From contig NZ_JAEQND010000012.1 in NCBI RefSeq assembly GCF_016722765.1, positions 124,001 to 188,000 of the forward strand: 64,000 nucleotides of DNA, in the 5' to 3' direction. Each line of letters starts with the position of its first letter. The first letter of the stretch is position 1. The notes below the pieces were generated by a model, which did no database searches, was not told the DNA's origin, and saw only the letters and a list, made by a program, of their open reading frames with translations. Source of the stretch: Ramlibacter alkalitolerans (GTDB lineage Bacteria; Pseudomonadota; Gammaproteobacteria; Burkholderiales; Burkholderiaceae_C). This document shows, piece after piece, positions 25,523 through 35,598 of this stretch. Position numbers and translations under genes: made by a program.

Positions 25523-26611
25523 ATGCAAGCCTTGCGCATCTACGCGGGGCCGGCCGCGCGCCGCCACATCGCGCAGCACGGGCTGGCCGCCCGCGACGTC
25601 GGCGTCGTGCCCGCTGCCGCCGGCGGACCGAAGGGATTGATCCTCGGGCCGCTGGACCGCTTCCTCTTCGGCCAGTGGCTGCCGGCGACCGATCACACCA
25701 TCCATCTCGTCGGCGCCTCGATCGGCGCCTGGCGCATGGCCACCGCCTGCCTGCACGAACCGGTGCGCGCCTTCGAGCGGCTGGAGCGCGACTACATCGC
25801 CCAGGACTACGACCTGCCGCCGGGGCGGCGCACGCCGAGCGCCGCCCACGTGTCGCAGCGCTTCGGCGAGGGGCTGGAGGCGTTCTACGGCGGGCGCATC
25901 CGCGAGGTGCTGGAGCATCCGCGTTTCCGGCTGCACATCGTGACGGCGCGCGGTCGCCACGTGCTGCGGCGCGAGCACCGCATCGCGACGCCGCTCGGCT
26001 ACCTCGGCGCCTTCCTCGCCAACGCGGTGCACCGCCGCGCCATGGGCGCCTGGCTGGAGCGCGTGGTGTTTTCGGCGCCGGAGCACGGTGCGGCGTCGCC
26101 GCTGCCCTTCGGCACCGGCGATTTCCCGACCCGGCAGGTGGCGCTGACCGAGGCCAACTTCCAGCCCGCGTTGCAGGCGAGCTGTTCGATCCCGTTCCTG
26201 CTGCAGGCCGTGCACGACATCCCCGGTGCGCCGCGCGGCGCCTACTGGGATGGCGGCATCACCGACTACCACCTGCACCTGAAATACGAGGGCGGCCCCG
26301 GGCCGGGGCTGGTGCTCTATCCGCATTTCCAGCAGGCGGTGGTGCCGGGCTGGCTGGACAAGGGTCTGAAGTGGCGGCACCGCGTCACGCCTTTCCTGGA
26401 CCGGATGATCGTGCTGGCGCCGGACGAACAATGGGTGCGGTCGCTGCCGAATGGGAAGCTGCCGGACCGCACGGATTTCGCGCGCTATGGAACGGACCTG
26501 CAGGCGCGCATCCGCGACTGGACGGCGGCGGCGCAGGCGAGCCGGCAACTGGCCGAGGAATTCGCGCAGTGGCTGGAGAAGCCGGAGGCGGGGCGGGTGG
26601 AGGCGCTGTAG
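25523..26611 (+). CDS. Patatin-like phospholipase
   Basis: A 362-residue protein with the patatin catalytic dyad: nucleophile Ser in GASIGAWR and Asp in WDGGITDYH. The expected oxyanion-hole glycine loop reads AAGGPKG near the N-terminus. Patatins release fatty acids from phospholipids or related esters. It begins 10 bp after the Ser/Thr kinase gene, so it may be in the same transcript; repeat copy C starts 11 nt after its stop. Confidence 0.85.
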   Translation: MQALRIYAGPAARRHIAQHGLAARDVGVVPAAAGGPKGLILGPLDRFLFGQWLPATDHTIHLVGASIGAWRMATACLHEPVRAFERLERDYIAQDYDLPPGRRTPSAAHVSQRFGEGLEAFYGGRIREVLEHPRFRLHIVTARGRHVLRREHRIATPLGYLGAFLANAVHRRAMGAWLERVVFSAPEHGAASPLPFGTGDFPTRQVALTEANFQPALQASCSIPFLLQAVHDIPGAPRGAYWDGGITDYHLHLKYEGGPGPGLVLYPHFQQAVVPGWLDKGLKWRHRVTPFLDRMIVLAPDEQWVRSLPNGKLPDRTDFARYGTDLQARIRDWTAAAQASRQLAEEFAQWLEKPEAGRVEAL

Positions 26612-26622
26612 GCCGCCGAAGA

Positions 26623-26744
26623 CGGACAACCAGAACGCAAAAGCCGCAAAAGCTACGCAGAATCCGCAAAAGAACAGCCCATTCAAACTTCTCTTCTTTC
26701 GCGGCTTTTGCGGGACCTTTGCGGCTTTTGCGTTCTGGTGTCCG
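26623..26744. repeat. Intergenic GCAAAAG-unit inverted repeat, copy C
   Basis: Flanked by matching ends (CGGACAACCAGAACGC on the left, GCGTTCTGGTGTCCG on the right), with several AAAAGCCGCAAAAG-like units in the left arm and their complement GCGGCTTTTGCG in the right. It lies between the patatin gene and a convergent alcohol dehydrogenase gene, 11 nt after the patatin stop and 14 bp before the other gene's stop. Confidence 0.85.
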
Positions 26745-26758
26745 CTTGATGGCCGGCG

Positions 26759-27895
26759 CTACATCGACGCTTCCAGCATCTCCCGATACTCCTCCCGGCT
26801 TGCCTCGCGCGGGTTCGTCTTGTGGCAGTGGTCCGCCATCGCGCCGTCGATGATCTTGTCGAACGATTCGCGCTGCACTCCCATGGCGGCCAGTCCCGAC
26901 GGCAGGTCCAGGCGCGCGTTCATGGCGCGGATCGCCTCCGGGATGTCGGCGCCGGAGCGCAGGCCCATGGCATGCGCCATGCGGTCCAGCCGACGGTCCT
27001 TCTGCACCGCCGGCGACTGCGCGTTGAAGCGCACCACGGCCGGCAGGAACATGGCGTTGAGCGTGCCGTGATGCAGCCGCGGATCGACGCCGCCCAGGCT
27101 GTGGCTCAGCGAATGCACGCAACCCAGCCCCTTCTGGAAGGCCATGGCCCCCTGCATCGACGCGCTCATGAGGTTCAGCCGCGCTTCGCGGTCGCTGCCG
27201 TCGCGCGTGGCGCGCTCGATGTGGGCCCAGCCGCGCTCCAGGCCGTCCAGCGCGATCCCATCGGCCGGCGGATTGAAGGCCGAGGACATGAAGGTCTCCA
27301 TGCAGTGCGCGATCGCGTCCATGCCGGTGGCCGCGGTCAGCTTCGGCGGCAGTCCCAGGGTGAGTTCGGGATCGCAGATGGCCGTCTTGGGCACCAGGTG
27401 CCAGGAATGGAAGCCGAGCTTGCGGTGGTCGTCGACGATCACGATCGCGCCGCGCGCGACCTCGCTGCCGGTGCCGCTGGTGGTGGGCACCGCGATCAGC
27501 GGCGCGACCCGCTCGGTGATGCGCGGCGAGCCGCCTTCGATGGTGGCGTAGCGGGTCAGCGGGCCGTCGTGCGTGGCCAGGATCGCCACGCCCTTGGCGC
27601 AGTCGATCGCCGAGCCGCCGCCGACGGCGACCAGGCCGTCGCAGCCCTGGGCGCGGTAGATTTCCGCCGCTGCGCGCACCGCCGCTTCGGTGGGATTCGA
27701 CGGCGTGCCGTCGAACACGGCATGCGGCAGGCCGCCCAGCGCATCCAGCGCCTTCTGCAGCACGCCCGCGGCGCGCACCCCGGCATCGGTGACCACCAGC
27801 GGGCGGGTGATGCCCACGCGCTCGCACTCGGATTTCAGCAGCCGGATCGCGCCGAACTCGAACTGGATCTGGGTGACGTAGTAGATGAAGGCCAT
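26759..27895 (-). CDS. Iron-containing (type III) alcohol dehydrogenase
   Basis: A 378-residue cytosolic dehydrogenase. It has VAVGGGSAIDCAKG for the cofactor, PTTSGTGSE, and the metal-site stretch with ATGMDAIAHCME, GCVHSLSHSLGG and LHHGTLNA supplying the Asp and three His ligands. The family interconverts alcohols and aldehydes or ketones with NAD(H). It is transcribed alone, divergent from an esterase gene with about 60 bp between starts. Substrate not predicted. Confidence 0.93.
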   Translation of the reverse strand: MAFIYYVTQIQFEFGAIRLLKSECERVGITRPLVVTDAGVRAAGVLQKALDALGGLPHAVFDGTPSNPTEAAVRAAAEIYRAQGCDGLVAVGGGSAIDCAKGVAILATHDGPLTRYATIEGGSPRITERVAPLIAVPTTSGTGSEVARGAIVIVDDHRKLGFHSWHLVPKTAICDPELTLGLPPKLTAATGMDAIAHCMETFMSSAFNPPADGIALDGLERGWAHIERATRDGSDREARLNLMSASMQGAMAFQKGLGCVHSLSHSLGGVDPRLHHGTLNAMFLPAVVRFNAQSPAVQKDRRLDRMAHAMGLRSGADIPEAIRAMNARLDLPSGLAAMGVQRESFDKIIDGAMADHCHKTNPREASREEYREMLEASM

Positions 27896-27956
27896 GGCCG
27901 CTGCGCTCGCTTACGATGGGAGGACCGACTGTAACGCCGCGACCCCCGTCCCCCGA

Positions 27957-28907
27957 GTGACTTTCCTTCCGCAGTTTCCCGAACTGGGCCCCGCCATGCG
28001 CTCCGTGCTGCAGGGCATGGCCCGCTCGCGCCACGTGCCGCTCTACCGCCTTGCACCGCAGGAGGCGCGCGCCGCCTACGAGAAGGCGGCCCACGTGCTG
28101 GAGCCGGCCACGCCGCAACTTCCAAGGGTGCAGGACCTGCGCATCCCGGGCCGCGACGGCGAGGCACTGCCGGCGCGGCTCTACGCCCCGTCCGTGCAGG
28201 TGCTGCCGGTGCTGCTGTACTTCCACGGCGGCGGCTTCACGATCGGCAGCGTGGCCTCGCACGACACGCTGTGCCGCATCCTCGCGCAGCGCTCCGGTTG
28301 CGCGGTGGTCTCGCTGGGCTACCGGCTCGCGCCCGAACACCGCTTCCCCACGGCCGTGGACGACGCCTGGGACGCGACGCAATGGCTGGCGGCGAACGGT
28401 GCGGCGCTGGGACTCGACCCGCACCGGCTCGCAGTGGGCGGCGACAGCGCCGGCGGCACGCTCGCCACCGTCTGCGCCACGCTGGCGCGCGACGCCGGCA
28501 TCCCCGTGCGCCTGCAACTCCTGTTCTACCCGGGCTGCGCTGCCCGCCAGGCGTCGGCGTCGCACGCGCGCTACCACCAGGGCCTGATCCTGGAACAGGC
28601 CCACATCGAATACTTCTTCGGCCAGTACATCGCCGATGCCGAGCGCGAGGACTGGCGCTTCGCGCCGCTGAACACGCCCGACGTGGAGGGCGTCGCGCCG
28701 GCCTGGTTCGGCCTGGCCGAGTGCGATCCGCTGGTGGACGACGCGATCGCCTACGCGGATAAACTGCGGGCAGCCGGGGTGGCCGTGGACCTGGAGATCT
28801 ACCGCGGCGTCACCCACGAATTCATCAAGATGGGCCGCGCGCTGCCCGAAGCCCGGCAGGCGCACGCCGACGCAGCCGCCGCCCTCCAACGTGCACTGAC
28901 ACCATGA
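27957..28907 (+). CDS. HSL-family alpha/beta hydrolase (esterase)
   Basis: A 316-residue carboxylesterase. HGGGF forms the oxyanion hole and GGDSAGG carries the nucleophilic Ser; the Asp is in ECDPLVDD and the His in GVTHEF. The chosen start is the GTG at 27957, giving the usual PxL...M...P N-terminus; ATG at 27996 is an alternative. Its stop overlaps the ATG of the thioesterase-GNAT fusion, suggesting a shared operon. Confidence 0.88.
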   Translation: MTFLPQFPELGPAMRSVLQGMARSRHVPLYRLAPQEARAAYEKAAHVLEPATPQLPRVQDLRIPGRDGEALPARLYAPSVQVLPVLLYFHGGGFTIGSVASHDTLCRILAQRSGCAVVSLGYRLAPEHRFPTAVDDAWDATQWLAANGAALGLDPHRLAVGGDSAGGTLATVCATLARDAGIPVRLQLLFYPGCAARQASASHARYHQGLILEQAHIEYFFGQYIADAEREDWRFAPLNTPDVEGVAPAWFGLAECDPLVDDAIAYADKLRAAGVAVDLEIYRGVTHEFIKMGRALPEARQAHADAAAALQRALTP

Positions 28908-29773
28908 ACAGGGAAGACTTCCGTTTCTTTCACCGGCTGCGCGTGCGCTGGGCCGAAGTGGACATGCAGAAGATCGTCTTCAATGCCCACTACCTGATGT
29001 ACTTCGACACCGCCGTGGCCGACTACTGGCGTGCGCTGGCGATGCCCTACGGGGAGGCCATGCACCTGCTGCAGGGCGATATCTACCTGAAGAAGGGCAC
29101 GGTCGAATTCCACGCGTCGGCGCGCATGGACGACCGGCTCGATGTCGGCCTGAAGTGCAGCCGCATCGGCACTTCCTCCATGCTGTTCACCGGCGCGATC
29201 TTCCGCGGCGAGGAACTGCTGATCACCTGCGAGCTGGTCTACGTGTTCGCCGATCCGGCCACGCAGACCTCGCGCCCGGTGCCGCCGCCGCTGCGCGAGA
29301 TGCTCACCGGCTACGAAGCGGGCGAGCCCATGATCCGGGTGCGCACCGGCACCTGGGCCGAGCTGGGCGAGGACGCCGGCCGCATCCGCACCGAGGTGTT
29401 CGTGCGGGAGCAGCGCATCCCCGCCGAACTGGAATGGGACGAGGCCGATGCGGGCGCGCTGCATGCCGTCGCCTACAACCGCCTCGGCCAGGCCGTCGCC
29501 ACGGGCCGCCTGCTGCCCGCCACCGAAGGCGTGGCCAGGATCGGCCGCATGGCCGTGCACCAGGCGCTGCGCGGCGGCGGCTTGGGCGAACAGCTGCTGC
29601 GCTCGCTGGCCGGCGCAGCCCACGAGCGCGGAGATCGCGCCATCGAACTGCACGCCCAGCGCACGGCGCAGGACTTCTACGTCCGCCTCGGCTTCGAAGG
29701 GCGGGGCGAGCCCTACGAGGAAGCCGGCATCCCGCACCTGACCATGACCAGCGCCTTGCCGCTGGCGCGCTGA
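28904..29773 (+). CDS. YbgC/FadM-type thioesterase fused to a GNAT acetyltransferase
   Basis: A 289-residue two-domain protein. Residues 1-140 are a hotdog thioesterase with VRWAEVDMQKIVFNAHYLMYFD, the catalytic Asp20 in the expected place. Residues about 147-289 are a GNAT domain (IRTEVFVREQRIP, RIGRMAVHQALRGGGLGEQLL, then AQRTAQDFYVRLGF) of the ElaA/YjcF kind. The sequence is continuous with no sign of a frameshift. The fusion suggests that an acyl-CoA hydrolase and an acyl-CoA-using transferase work together. It overlaps the esterase gene by 4 bases. Confidence 0.87.
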   Translation: MNREDFRFFHRLRVRWAEVDMQKIVFNAHYLMYFDTAVADYWRALAMPYGEAMHLLQGDIYLKKGTVEFHASARMDDRLDVGLKCSRIGTSSMLFTGAIFRGEELLITCELVYVFADPATQTSRPVPPPLREMLTGYEAGEPMIRVRTGTWAELGEDAGRIRTEVFVREQRIPAELEWDEADAGALHAVAYNRLGQAVATGRLLPATEGVARIGRMAVHQALRGGGLGEQLLRSLAGAAHERGDRAIELHAQRTAQDFYVRLGFEGRGEPYEEAGIPHLTMTSALPLAR

Positions 29774-29777
29774 GCCC

Positions 29778-32045
29778 GTGGCCCGCAAACGCCGTTCCGG
29801 GCCGGCGGCGCGGCCCGCCGACCGGCCGGCGGCGGATCTTCCCCGTGAAGGCGTCCCGCGCACGGCGCCACCGGCGACGGACCTCGCGCCCGAGCCCTTG
29901 AACGACGGCCGGGCCGCCGGCGTGCTGGCGATCGCGCTGTTCCTTGCCCCGGCGGTGGGCGTGCCGCACGAGGAAATGCTGCAGGACACGCTCAAGTCGA
30001 TCGTCGTGTCCTTCGGCGCGCTGGTGGCGGTGCTGCTGTTCCTGCTGGCGCAGCACGAGCGCCGCCAGCCGCTGCGCTGGCACGCGCTGCTCTGGCTGCC
30101 GCTGCTGCTGATGGCGTATGCGCTGGGCAGCATGGCGTGGTCGCATACCTTCCTGGCCGGGGTGGAGGCGATCCGCTGGTTCCTCTTCGCGGCGATCGCC
30201 TGGCTCGGGCTCAACACCTTCTCGCGCGAACGCCTGCCGATCATCGCCTGGGCCTTCCACGCCGGCGCGCTGGTCGCCACGGGCTGGGCGATGGCGCAGT
30301 TCTGGGGCGGGCTGGAGCTGTTCCCGCAGGGGCCGCGGCCGTCCTCCACCTTCATCAACCGCAACTTCTATGCGGAGTACGCGGTGAGCGCGCTGCCTTT
30401 CGGGGTGCTGCTGCTGGCGCGCGCCCGCCGCAATGCGCCGGTGCTGCTGCTGGCGCTGAGCGTCGGCCTGCTGGTCACCGGGATCCTGATGACGGGGACG
30501 CGCTCGGCCCTGATCACGCTGGCGGTGCTGGTGCTGGGCGTGCTGCCGCTGGTGGCGTGGCGTTGCGGCAGGCGGCTGGCCTGCGCCGGCTGGCCGCGCG
30601 GGCTGCAGGCCGGCGCGCTGGCCGTCGTCGCGGCGACGGTGCTGCTGCTCGGCGTGCTGCCGACGTCCAGTCCCGGCATCCTCAAGGAAGACTTCGGCAC
30701 GACACCCTTCGAGCGGGCCGTGCACCGCGCGCAGCAGATCGGGCCCAGCGACGGCTCGCTGAACCTGCGCTTCGTGATGTGGAAGGCAACGGCGGCGGCG
30801 ATCGCCGCACACCCGCTCGCGGGGCTGGGCGCCGGCGCGTGGGAGAACGAGATCCCGCGCTACCAGGCCGAAGGCTCGCAGCTCGAGACCGACTACTACG
30901 TCCACAACGAATTCCTGCAGCTCGTCGCCGAGTACGGCGTGGTCGGCTGGATCTTCCTGCTGCTGCTGGTGGCCTACCTGCTGCTGGCGGCCTGGCGCAC
31001 CTGGGCGCCGGCGGGCCGCGAGGCCGAGGCGGACCAGCCGTGGCGTGCCACCGTGCTCGCCAGCCTGTTCGCCCTGATGCTGGTGAGCAGCATCGGCTTC
31101 CCCTGGCGGCTGGCCGCCACCGGTGCGCTGTTCGCGACCTGCCTGGGCGCGCTGGCGGCCTCGGACGCTCGCATGGGCCCCGTGCGCCGCCGGCTCGCGC
31201 AGCCGCTGCGCTGGTCGCCGCGGATCGCGCACGTCGCGCTGGGACTGACCGGCGTGTGCCTGGTGCTGGCCTTCATGATCGCGCAGCAGGCCGCCCAGAG
31301 CGAGCAGAAGCTGGTGCGCGCCGCGAAGCTGGCGCTGTCGCTGACCGCCACCGGCAACCCGAACGATCCGGCGCTGGCCGGCCAGCGCCAGGAGGTGCTG
31401 CAACTGGCGCGCGAGGGCATCGCGCTCAACCCGCACTACCGCAAGATCACGCCCATGGTGGCGGACGAACTGGCCCGCTGGGGCGACTGGCGCGACGCCA
31501 CCTGGATCTGGGAGAGCGTGCTCTCCTCGCGACCCTACGTGGTCGCCATCATCACCAACGTCGCCCGCGGCTACGCCAGCATGGGCCGCGGCGACCGGGC
31601 GCAGGCCTGGCTGGAGCGCGCCAAGCGGCTGCAGCCGCGTGCGCCTGCGGTGCGCTCGCTGGAAGTGATCCTGGCGGCGCGCCACGGCGACGAGCAACAC
31701 GCCCTGGCGCTGGCGAAGGCGGCCTACGACGAAGGCATCGTCGACTACGACCTGCTCAACACGTATTTCCTGCTGGCCTGGCGCGGCCAGGACTTCGCCC
31801 TCGCGCAGCGGCTGCTGGAGGAACGCATGCAGCGCTGGCCCGACAGCCGCGCGCGCGGCCTGGTGCAGCAGGGCCTGATCGCCCTCGACATGAAGCAGCC
31901 GGAGCGCGCGCTGCCGTCCTTCCGCGCCGGGCTCGCCGCGGCCGCCACGCCGCAGGAGCGCGCGGCGCTGGAGCAGGAGGTGCCGCCGGCCCTGCGCCCG
32001 CAGCTGGCCGCTTCAGGGCCTCAGACGTCTTCGAGCAGGCGGTAG
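29778..32045 (+). CDS. O-antigen ligase / PglL-like polytopic protein with TPR tail
   Basis: A 755-residue protein. About eleven to twelve membrane segments cover residues 45-520; the large periplasmic loop has NLRFVMWKATAAAI and a YVHNEFLQLVAEYG stretch, the usual Wzy_C (O-antigen ligase) signature. Residues about 550-740 are TPR-like helices. Such enzymes transfer a polyprenyl-linked glycan to lipid A core or, as PglL/PilO types, to proteins. Start is GTG, 4 bp after the previous stop. The 3' end overlaps the convergent ygfZ gene by 25 bp. Confidence 0.82.
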   Translation: MARKRRSGPAARPADRPAADLPREGVPRTAPPATDLAPEPLNDGRAAGVLAIALFLAPAVGVPHEEMLQDTLKSIVVSFGALVAVLLFLLAQHERRQPLRWHALLWLPLLLMAYALGSMAWSHTFLAGVEAIRWFLFAAIAWLGLNTFSRERLPIIAWAFHAGALVATGWAMAQFWGGLELFPQGPRPSSTFINRNFYAEYAVSALPFGVLLLARARRNAPVLLLALSVGLLVTGILMTGTRSALITLAVLVLGVLPLVAWRCGRRLACAGWPRGLQAGALAVVAATVLLLGVLPTSSPGILKEDFGTTPFERAVHRAQQIGPSDGSLNLRFVMWKATAAAIAAHPLAGLGAGAWENEIPRYQAEGSQLETDYYVHNEFLQLVAEYGVVGWIFLLLLVAYLLLAAWRTWAPAGREAEADQPWRATVLASLFALMLVSSIGFPWRLAATGALFATCLGALAASDARMGPVRRRLAQPLRWSPRIAHVALGLTGVCLVLAFMIAQQAAQSEQKLVRAAKLALSLTATGNPNDPALAGQRQEVLQLAREGIALNPHYRKITPMVADELARWGDWRDATWIWESVLSSRPYVVAIITNVARGYASMGRGDRAQAWLERAKRLQPRAPAVRSLEVILAARHGDEQHALALAKAAYDEGIVDYDLLNTYFLLAWRGQDFALAQRLLEERMQRWPDSRARGLVQQGLIALDMKQPERALPSFRAGLAAAATPQERAALEQEVPPALRPQLAASGPQTSSSRR

Positions 32046-32926
32046 GGCAGGGGCAGCAGTTGCAGGGCAGGGCCGTCGGCGCTGGCCGCATGCAGGTCGC
32101 CGGCTTCGACTGCGGCGAGTTGCAGCGACACGATCGCGTCCCAGCCCCCCGCTGGCGAGCGCGCCGCCTCGGCGACGATGCCCGCGGGCTGCTCGGGCTC
32201 GGCGGCGCGGAACACCTCCTGGCCGGCCGCGAGTTCGGCCTCGCTGTGGGCGACGAAGGCGCGGCGCTTGAGCGTGCCGCGGAACTGGCTGCGCGCCACC
32301 ACTTCCTGGCCGGGGTAGCAGCCCTTCTTGAAGTTCACGCCGCCCACCGATTCGTAATTGAGCATCTGCGGCACGAAGGCTTCGACGATCGGCTGCGTGA
32401 TCGTGGCGACGCCGCTGCGGACCTCGGCCCACTGCCACACCGCCGGATCGAGCTCCGGGCCCGCAGGCGGCGGCGCACCGGCAGGGCCGACCCACAGCGC
32501 GCGCGGCTGGCCGTCGGCGGGATACAGCTGCACGCGCCAGCCGCCCTCAGCCTCGCGCACGCTCCAGGGCGCATCGGCCGCCGCCGCCGCTTCACCGAGC
32601 AGGCCGTAGAGCGCCTGCTCGCCGCTCGCGTCGGAGAGCTTGACCTTCGCGCGCAGCACGAACATGGACAGGCGCTTGAGGGTCGCGGGCAGCACGTCGC
32701 GGCTGCAAACGAGCAGGATGTCGTCCGCCGCGCGGCGCACGGCGATGAAGCTCGCCAGCATCCGGCCCTTGGCCGTGCAGAGGGCGGCCAGCCGCGCCTC
32801 GGTGGGCCCGAGCAGGGTGAAATCCTGGGTCAGCTGGCTGTGCAGGAAGCTCGCCGCCTCGGCGCCATGGGCGCGGATCACGCCCAGGTGTGGCAGGGGG
32901 GCGACGCCGTTCAGGGGATGGGACAT
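32021..32926 (-). CDS. ygfZ: Folate-binding protein YgfZ
   Basis: A 301-residue GcvT-related protein with the diagnostic KKGCYPGQEVVAR motif, containing the single conserved Cys. YgfZ uses tetrahydrofolate and helps make or repair certain iron-sulfur enzymes. It is divergent from mltG with only 43 bp between start codons. A GATAAT hexamer lies 7 bp upstream of its ATG (32933-32938), close enough that a leaderless message is possible. It overlaps the preceding ligase gene at the 3' end. Confidence 0.92.
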   Translation of the reverse strand: MSHPLNGVAPLPHLGVIRAHGAEAASFLHSQLTQDFTLLGPTEARLAALCTAKGRMLASFIAVRRAADDILLVCSRDVLPATLKRLSMFVLRAKVKLSDASGEQALYGLLGEAAAAADAPWSVREAEGGWRVQLYPADGQPRALWVGPAGAPPPAGPELDPAVWQWAEVRSGVATITQPIVEAFVPQMLNYESVGGVNFKKGCYPGQEVVARSQFRGTLKRRAFVAHSEAELAAGQEVFRAAEPEQPAGIVAEAARSPAGGWDAIVSLQLAAVEAGDLHAASADGPALQLLPLPYRLLEDV

Positions 32927-32969
32927 GGGTCAATTATCATGGCCCGCTGATTCCTGACGCCGGGTAAGG

Positions 32970-33965
32970 ATGCGCCGCTTCATCAAACTGCTGTTCGTGC
33001 TGGCGCTGCTGGCCGGGGCCGCCGCCGCCGGGGCGGGCTGGTGGTGGATCCACCGGCCGCTGCGCCTGCCGGCGCCGTCCCTCGATCTGTCCATCGAGCC
33101 GGGCACCCTGCCGCGCGGCGTGGCGCAGGCCGTGCGCGACGCCGGCGTCGATGTCGACCCGCGCCTGCTGTATGCCTGGTTCCGCGTCTCGGGCGAGGGC
33201 CAGCGGATCAAGGCCGGCAGCTACGAGCTGGAGCGCGGCATCACGCCGCAGCGGCTGCTGGACAAGCTGGCGCGCGGCGAGGAGTCGCTGCGCGCCGTGA
33301 CCGTGGTCGAAGGCTGGAACTGGCGCCAGCTGCGCGCCGCACTGGCCAAGGCCGACCAGCTCCGGCCCGACACGGCGAAGCTCTCCGACGCCGACCTGAT
33401 GAAGCTGCTGGGCCGCCCCGGCGTGCATCCGGAGGGCCGCTTCTTCCCCGACACCTACACGTATTCCAAGGGTTCCAGCGACGTCAAGGTGTACCAGCGT
33501 GCGCTGCGCGCGATGGACAAGCGGCTGGCGCAGGCCTGGGCGCAGCGCGCGCCGCAAGCCGTCGTCAAGACGCCCGAGGAGGCGCTGATCCTGGCCAGCA
33601 TCGTGGAGAAGGAAACCGGCAAGGCGGCGGACCGCACGCTGATCTCCGCCGTGTTCCAGAACCGGCTGAAGATCGGCATGCCGCTGCAGACCGACCCGAC
33701 CGTGATCTACGGCCTGGGCGAGAAGTTCAACGGCAACCTGCGCAAGGTCGACCTGCAGACCGACGGGCCCTACAACACTTACCTGCGCCCCGGCCTGCCG
33801 CCGACGCCGATCGCGATGCCCGGCAAGGCCTCGCTGCTGGCCGCCGTGCAGCCGGCGCCGGGCAACTTCCTGTACTTCGTGGCCAGGGGCGACGGCAGCA
33901 GCCATTTCAGCGCCTCGCTCGACGAGCACAACCGCGCCGTCAACACCTACCAGCGCGGGCGATGA
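32970..33965 (+). CDS. mltG: Endolytic murein transglycosylase
   Basis: A 331-residue inner-membrane protein with one N-terminal helix (residues 5-27), a LysM-like segment ([21 protein letters not shown]), and the YceG catalytic region with [10 protein letters not shown] carrying the essential Glu, then QTDPTVIYG and [19 protein letters not shown]. It cuts nascent glycan strands in the periplasm. It heads the run mltG-tmk-holB-pilZ, each joined by ATGA overlaps, an order conserved in proteobacteria. Confidence 0.95.
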   Translation: MRRFIKLLFVLALLAGAAAAGAGWWWIHRPLRLPAPSLDLSIEPGTLPRGVAQAVRDAGVDVDPRLLYAWFRVSGEGQRIKAGSYELERGITPQRLLDKLARGEESLRAVTVVEGWNWRQLRAALAKADQLRPDTAKLSDADLMKLLGRPGVHPEGRFFPDTYTYSKGSSDVKVYQRALRAMDKRLAQAWAQRAPQAVVKTPEEALILASIVEKETGKAADRTLISAVFQNRLKIGMPLQTDPTVIYGLGEKFNGNLRKVDLQTDGPYNTYLRPGLPPTPIAMPGKASLLAAVQPAPGNFLYFVARGDGSSHFSASLDEHNRAVNTYQRGR

Positions 33966-34606
33966 CCGGCGGCCTCTTCATCAGCTTCGAGGGCATCGAC
34001 GGCGCCGGCAAGTCCACGCACATCGACGCGCTGGCCGCCGCCCTGCGCGCGCGCGGCCGCACCGTGGTGACGACGCGCGAGCCGGGCGGAACGCCGCTGG
34101 CCGAGAAGCTGCGCGCGCTGGCGCTGAACGAGCCCATGGATCCGCTGACCGAGGCGCTGCTGATGTTCGCGGCCCGGCGCGACCACCTGCTGCAGGTGAT
34201 CGAGCCGGCGCTGGCGCGCGGCGATGCCGTGCTGTGCGACCGCTTCACCGACGCCACCTTCGCCTACCAGGGCGCCGGCCGCGGCTTCGACCTCGACGTG
34301 CTGGCCGGCCTCGAGCGCTGGGTGCAGTCGGTGCCCGCGGTGCAGGCGCCGACGCTGCGGCAGCCGCACCTCACGATCTGGTTCGACCTCGCCCCGGCCG
34401 TCGCGGCGCAGCGCCTCGCCGGCGCGCGGGTGCCGGACAAGTTCGAAGCGCAGCCGCAGGAATTCTTCGCCCGCGTCGCCGCCGGCTATGCGGCCCGCGC
34501 CGCGGCCGATCCCCATCGCTTCCTGCGCGTGGACGCCGACCAGCCGCGCGAAGCCGTGTGGCGCGACGTCGAAGAGGGCCTGAAGGCCAGGGGGGTGCTG
34601 GCATGA
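33962..34606 (+). CDS. tmk: Thymidylate kinase
   Basis: A 214-residue P-loop kinase. [12 protein letters not shown] is the Walker A loop, [15 protein letters not shown] holds the DR/RE motif, and [17 protein letters not shown] is the dTMP-binding stretch. It phosphorylates dTMP to dTDP for DNA synthesis. Start and stop both overlap the neighbours by ATGA, tying it to mltG and holB. Confidence 0.96.
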   Translation: MTGGLFISFEGIDGAGKSTHIDALAAALRARGRTVVTTREPGGTPLAEKLRALALNEPMDPLTEALLMFAARRDHLLQVIEPALARGDAVLCDRFTDATFAYQGAGRGFDLDVLAGLERWVQSVPAVQAPTLRQPHLTIWFDLAPAVAAQRLAGARVPDKFEAQPQEFFARVAAGYAARAAADPHRFLRVDADQPREAVWRDVEEGLKARGVLA

Positions 34607-35598
34607 CCGCACCCTGGATCCGCGCGCAGCTGCGCCATTTGCTCGCCCAGCGGGGCCACGCCTGGCTGCTGCAGGGCCCGTCCGGACTTGGACAGTACAA
34701 GCTGGCGCTGGAACTCGCTGCCGCCTGGCTGTGCGACCGGCCGACGCCGGACGGCGCCTGCGGCCAGTGCCACAGCTGCCACCAGGTGCAGGTGCGCAGC
34801 CACACGGACCTCGCCGTGCTGATGCCGGAAACCGAGATGCTGGCCCGCGAATGGCCGCTGGCGGAGAAGGCGCAGGCCGAGATCGACGACAAGAAGCGCA
34901 AGCCGAGCCGCGAGATCCGGGTCGAGGCGATGCGCGACGCGGTCGAATTCGCCCAGCGCACCAGCGGCCGCGGCCGCGGCAAGGTGGTGATGGTGTACCC
35001 CGCGGACCGCATGAACGCGGTCACCGCCAACGCGCTGCTCAAGACGCTGGAGGAGCCGCCCGGCGACGTGCGCTTCGTGCTCGCCACCGAGGCCGCGCAC
35101 CTGCTGCTGCCCACGATCCGCAGCCGCTGCCTGGGCCACGGCCTGGCCTGGCCGGGCCCGGACGAGGCGACCGCGTGGCTGGCGGAGCAGGGCGTTCCCG
35201 CGCCGGCGGCCCCGGTGCTGCTGCGCGCCGCCGGCGGCCGCCCGGAAGACGCGCTGCGCCTGCACCAGGCCGGCCTGGACGCCCGGGCCTGGTCGCAGTG
35301 GCCCAAGGCGTTGGTCCGCGGCGACAACCCGGTGATCGGCGACTGGGGCCCGGGCGACCTGGTCGAGGCCTTGCAGAAGCTGTGCCACGACCTGCTGGCC
35401 GTGCGCTCGGGGGCGGCGCCGCGCTTCTTCGAGGCCGCGGACCTGCCGCCCGCGGCTTCGGTGCAGGCACTGACCGGGTGGTGGCGCGCCCTGGCTGCGA
35501 CTTCTCGCACGGTCGACCACCCCTTCAACGCGGGACTGATGCTCGAGGACCTTGTGAGCCAGGCACGGGCGGCCCTACACTCGAGGAGCCCCTCATGA
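34603..35598 (+). CDS. holB: DNA polymerase III subunit delta prime
   Basis: A 331-residue clamp-loader subunit of the AAA+ type. The zinc-binding cysteines are in CGQCHSCHQ, and [11 protein letters not shown] and TIRSRC match the sensor 1 and sensor 2 regions. The P-loop reads [11 protein letters not shown], where the usual GKT is changed to GQYK, as expected for delta prime, which does not hydrolyse ATP. Position between tmk and pilZ agrees. Confidence 0.94.
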   Translation: MTAPWIRAQLRHLLAQRGHAWLLQGPSGLGQYKLALELAAAWLCDRPTPDGACGQCHSCHQVQVRSHTDLAVLMPETEMLAREWPLAEKAQAEIDDKKRKPSREIRVEAMRDAVEFAQRTSGRGRGKVVMVYPADRMNAVTANALLKTLEEPPGDVRFVLATEAAHLLLPTIRSRCLGHGLAWPGPDEATAWLAEQGVPAPAAPVLLRAAGGRPEDALRLHQAGLDARAWSQWPKALVRGDNPVIGDWGPGDLVEALQKLCHDLLAVRSGAAPRFFEAADLPPAASVQALTGWWRALAATSRTVDHPFNAGLMLEDLVSQARAALHSRSPS

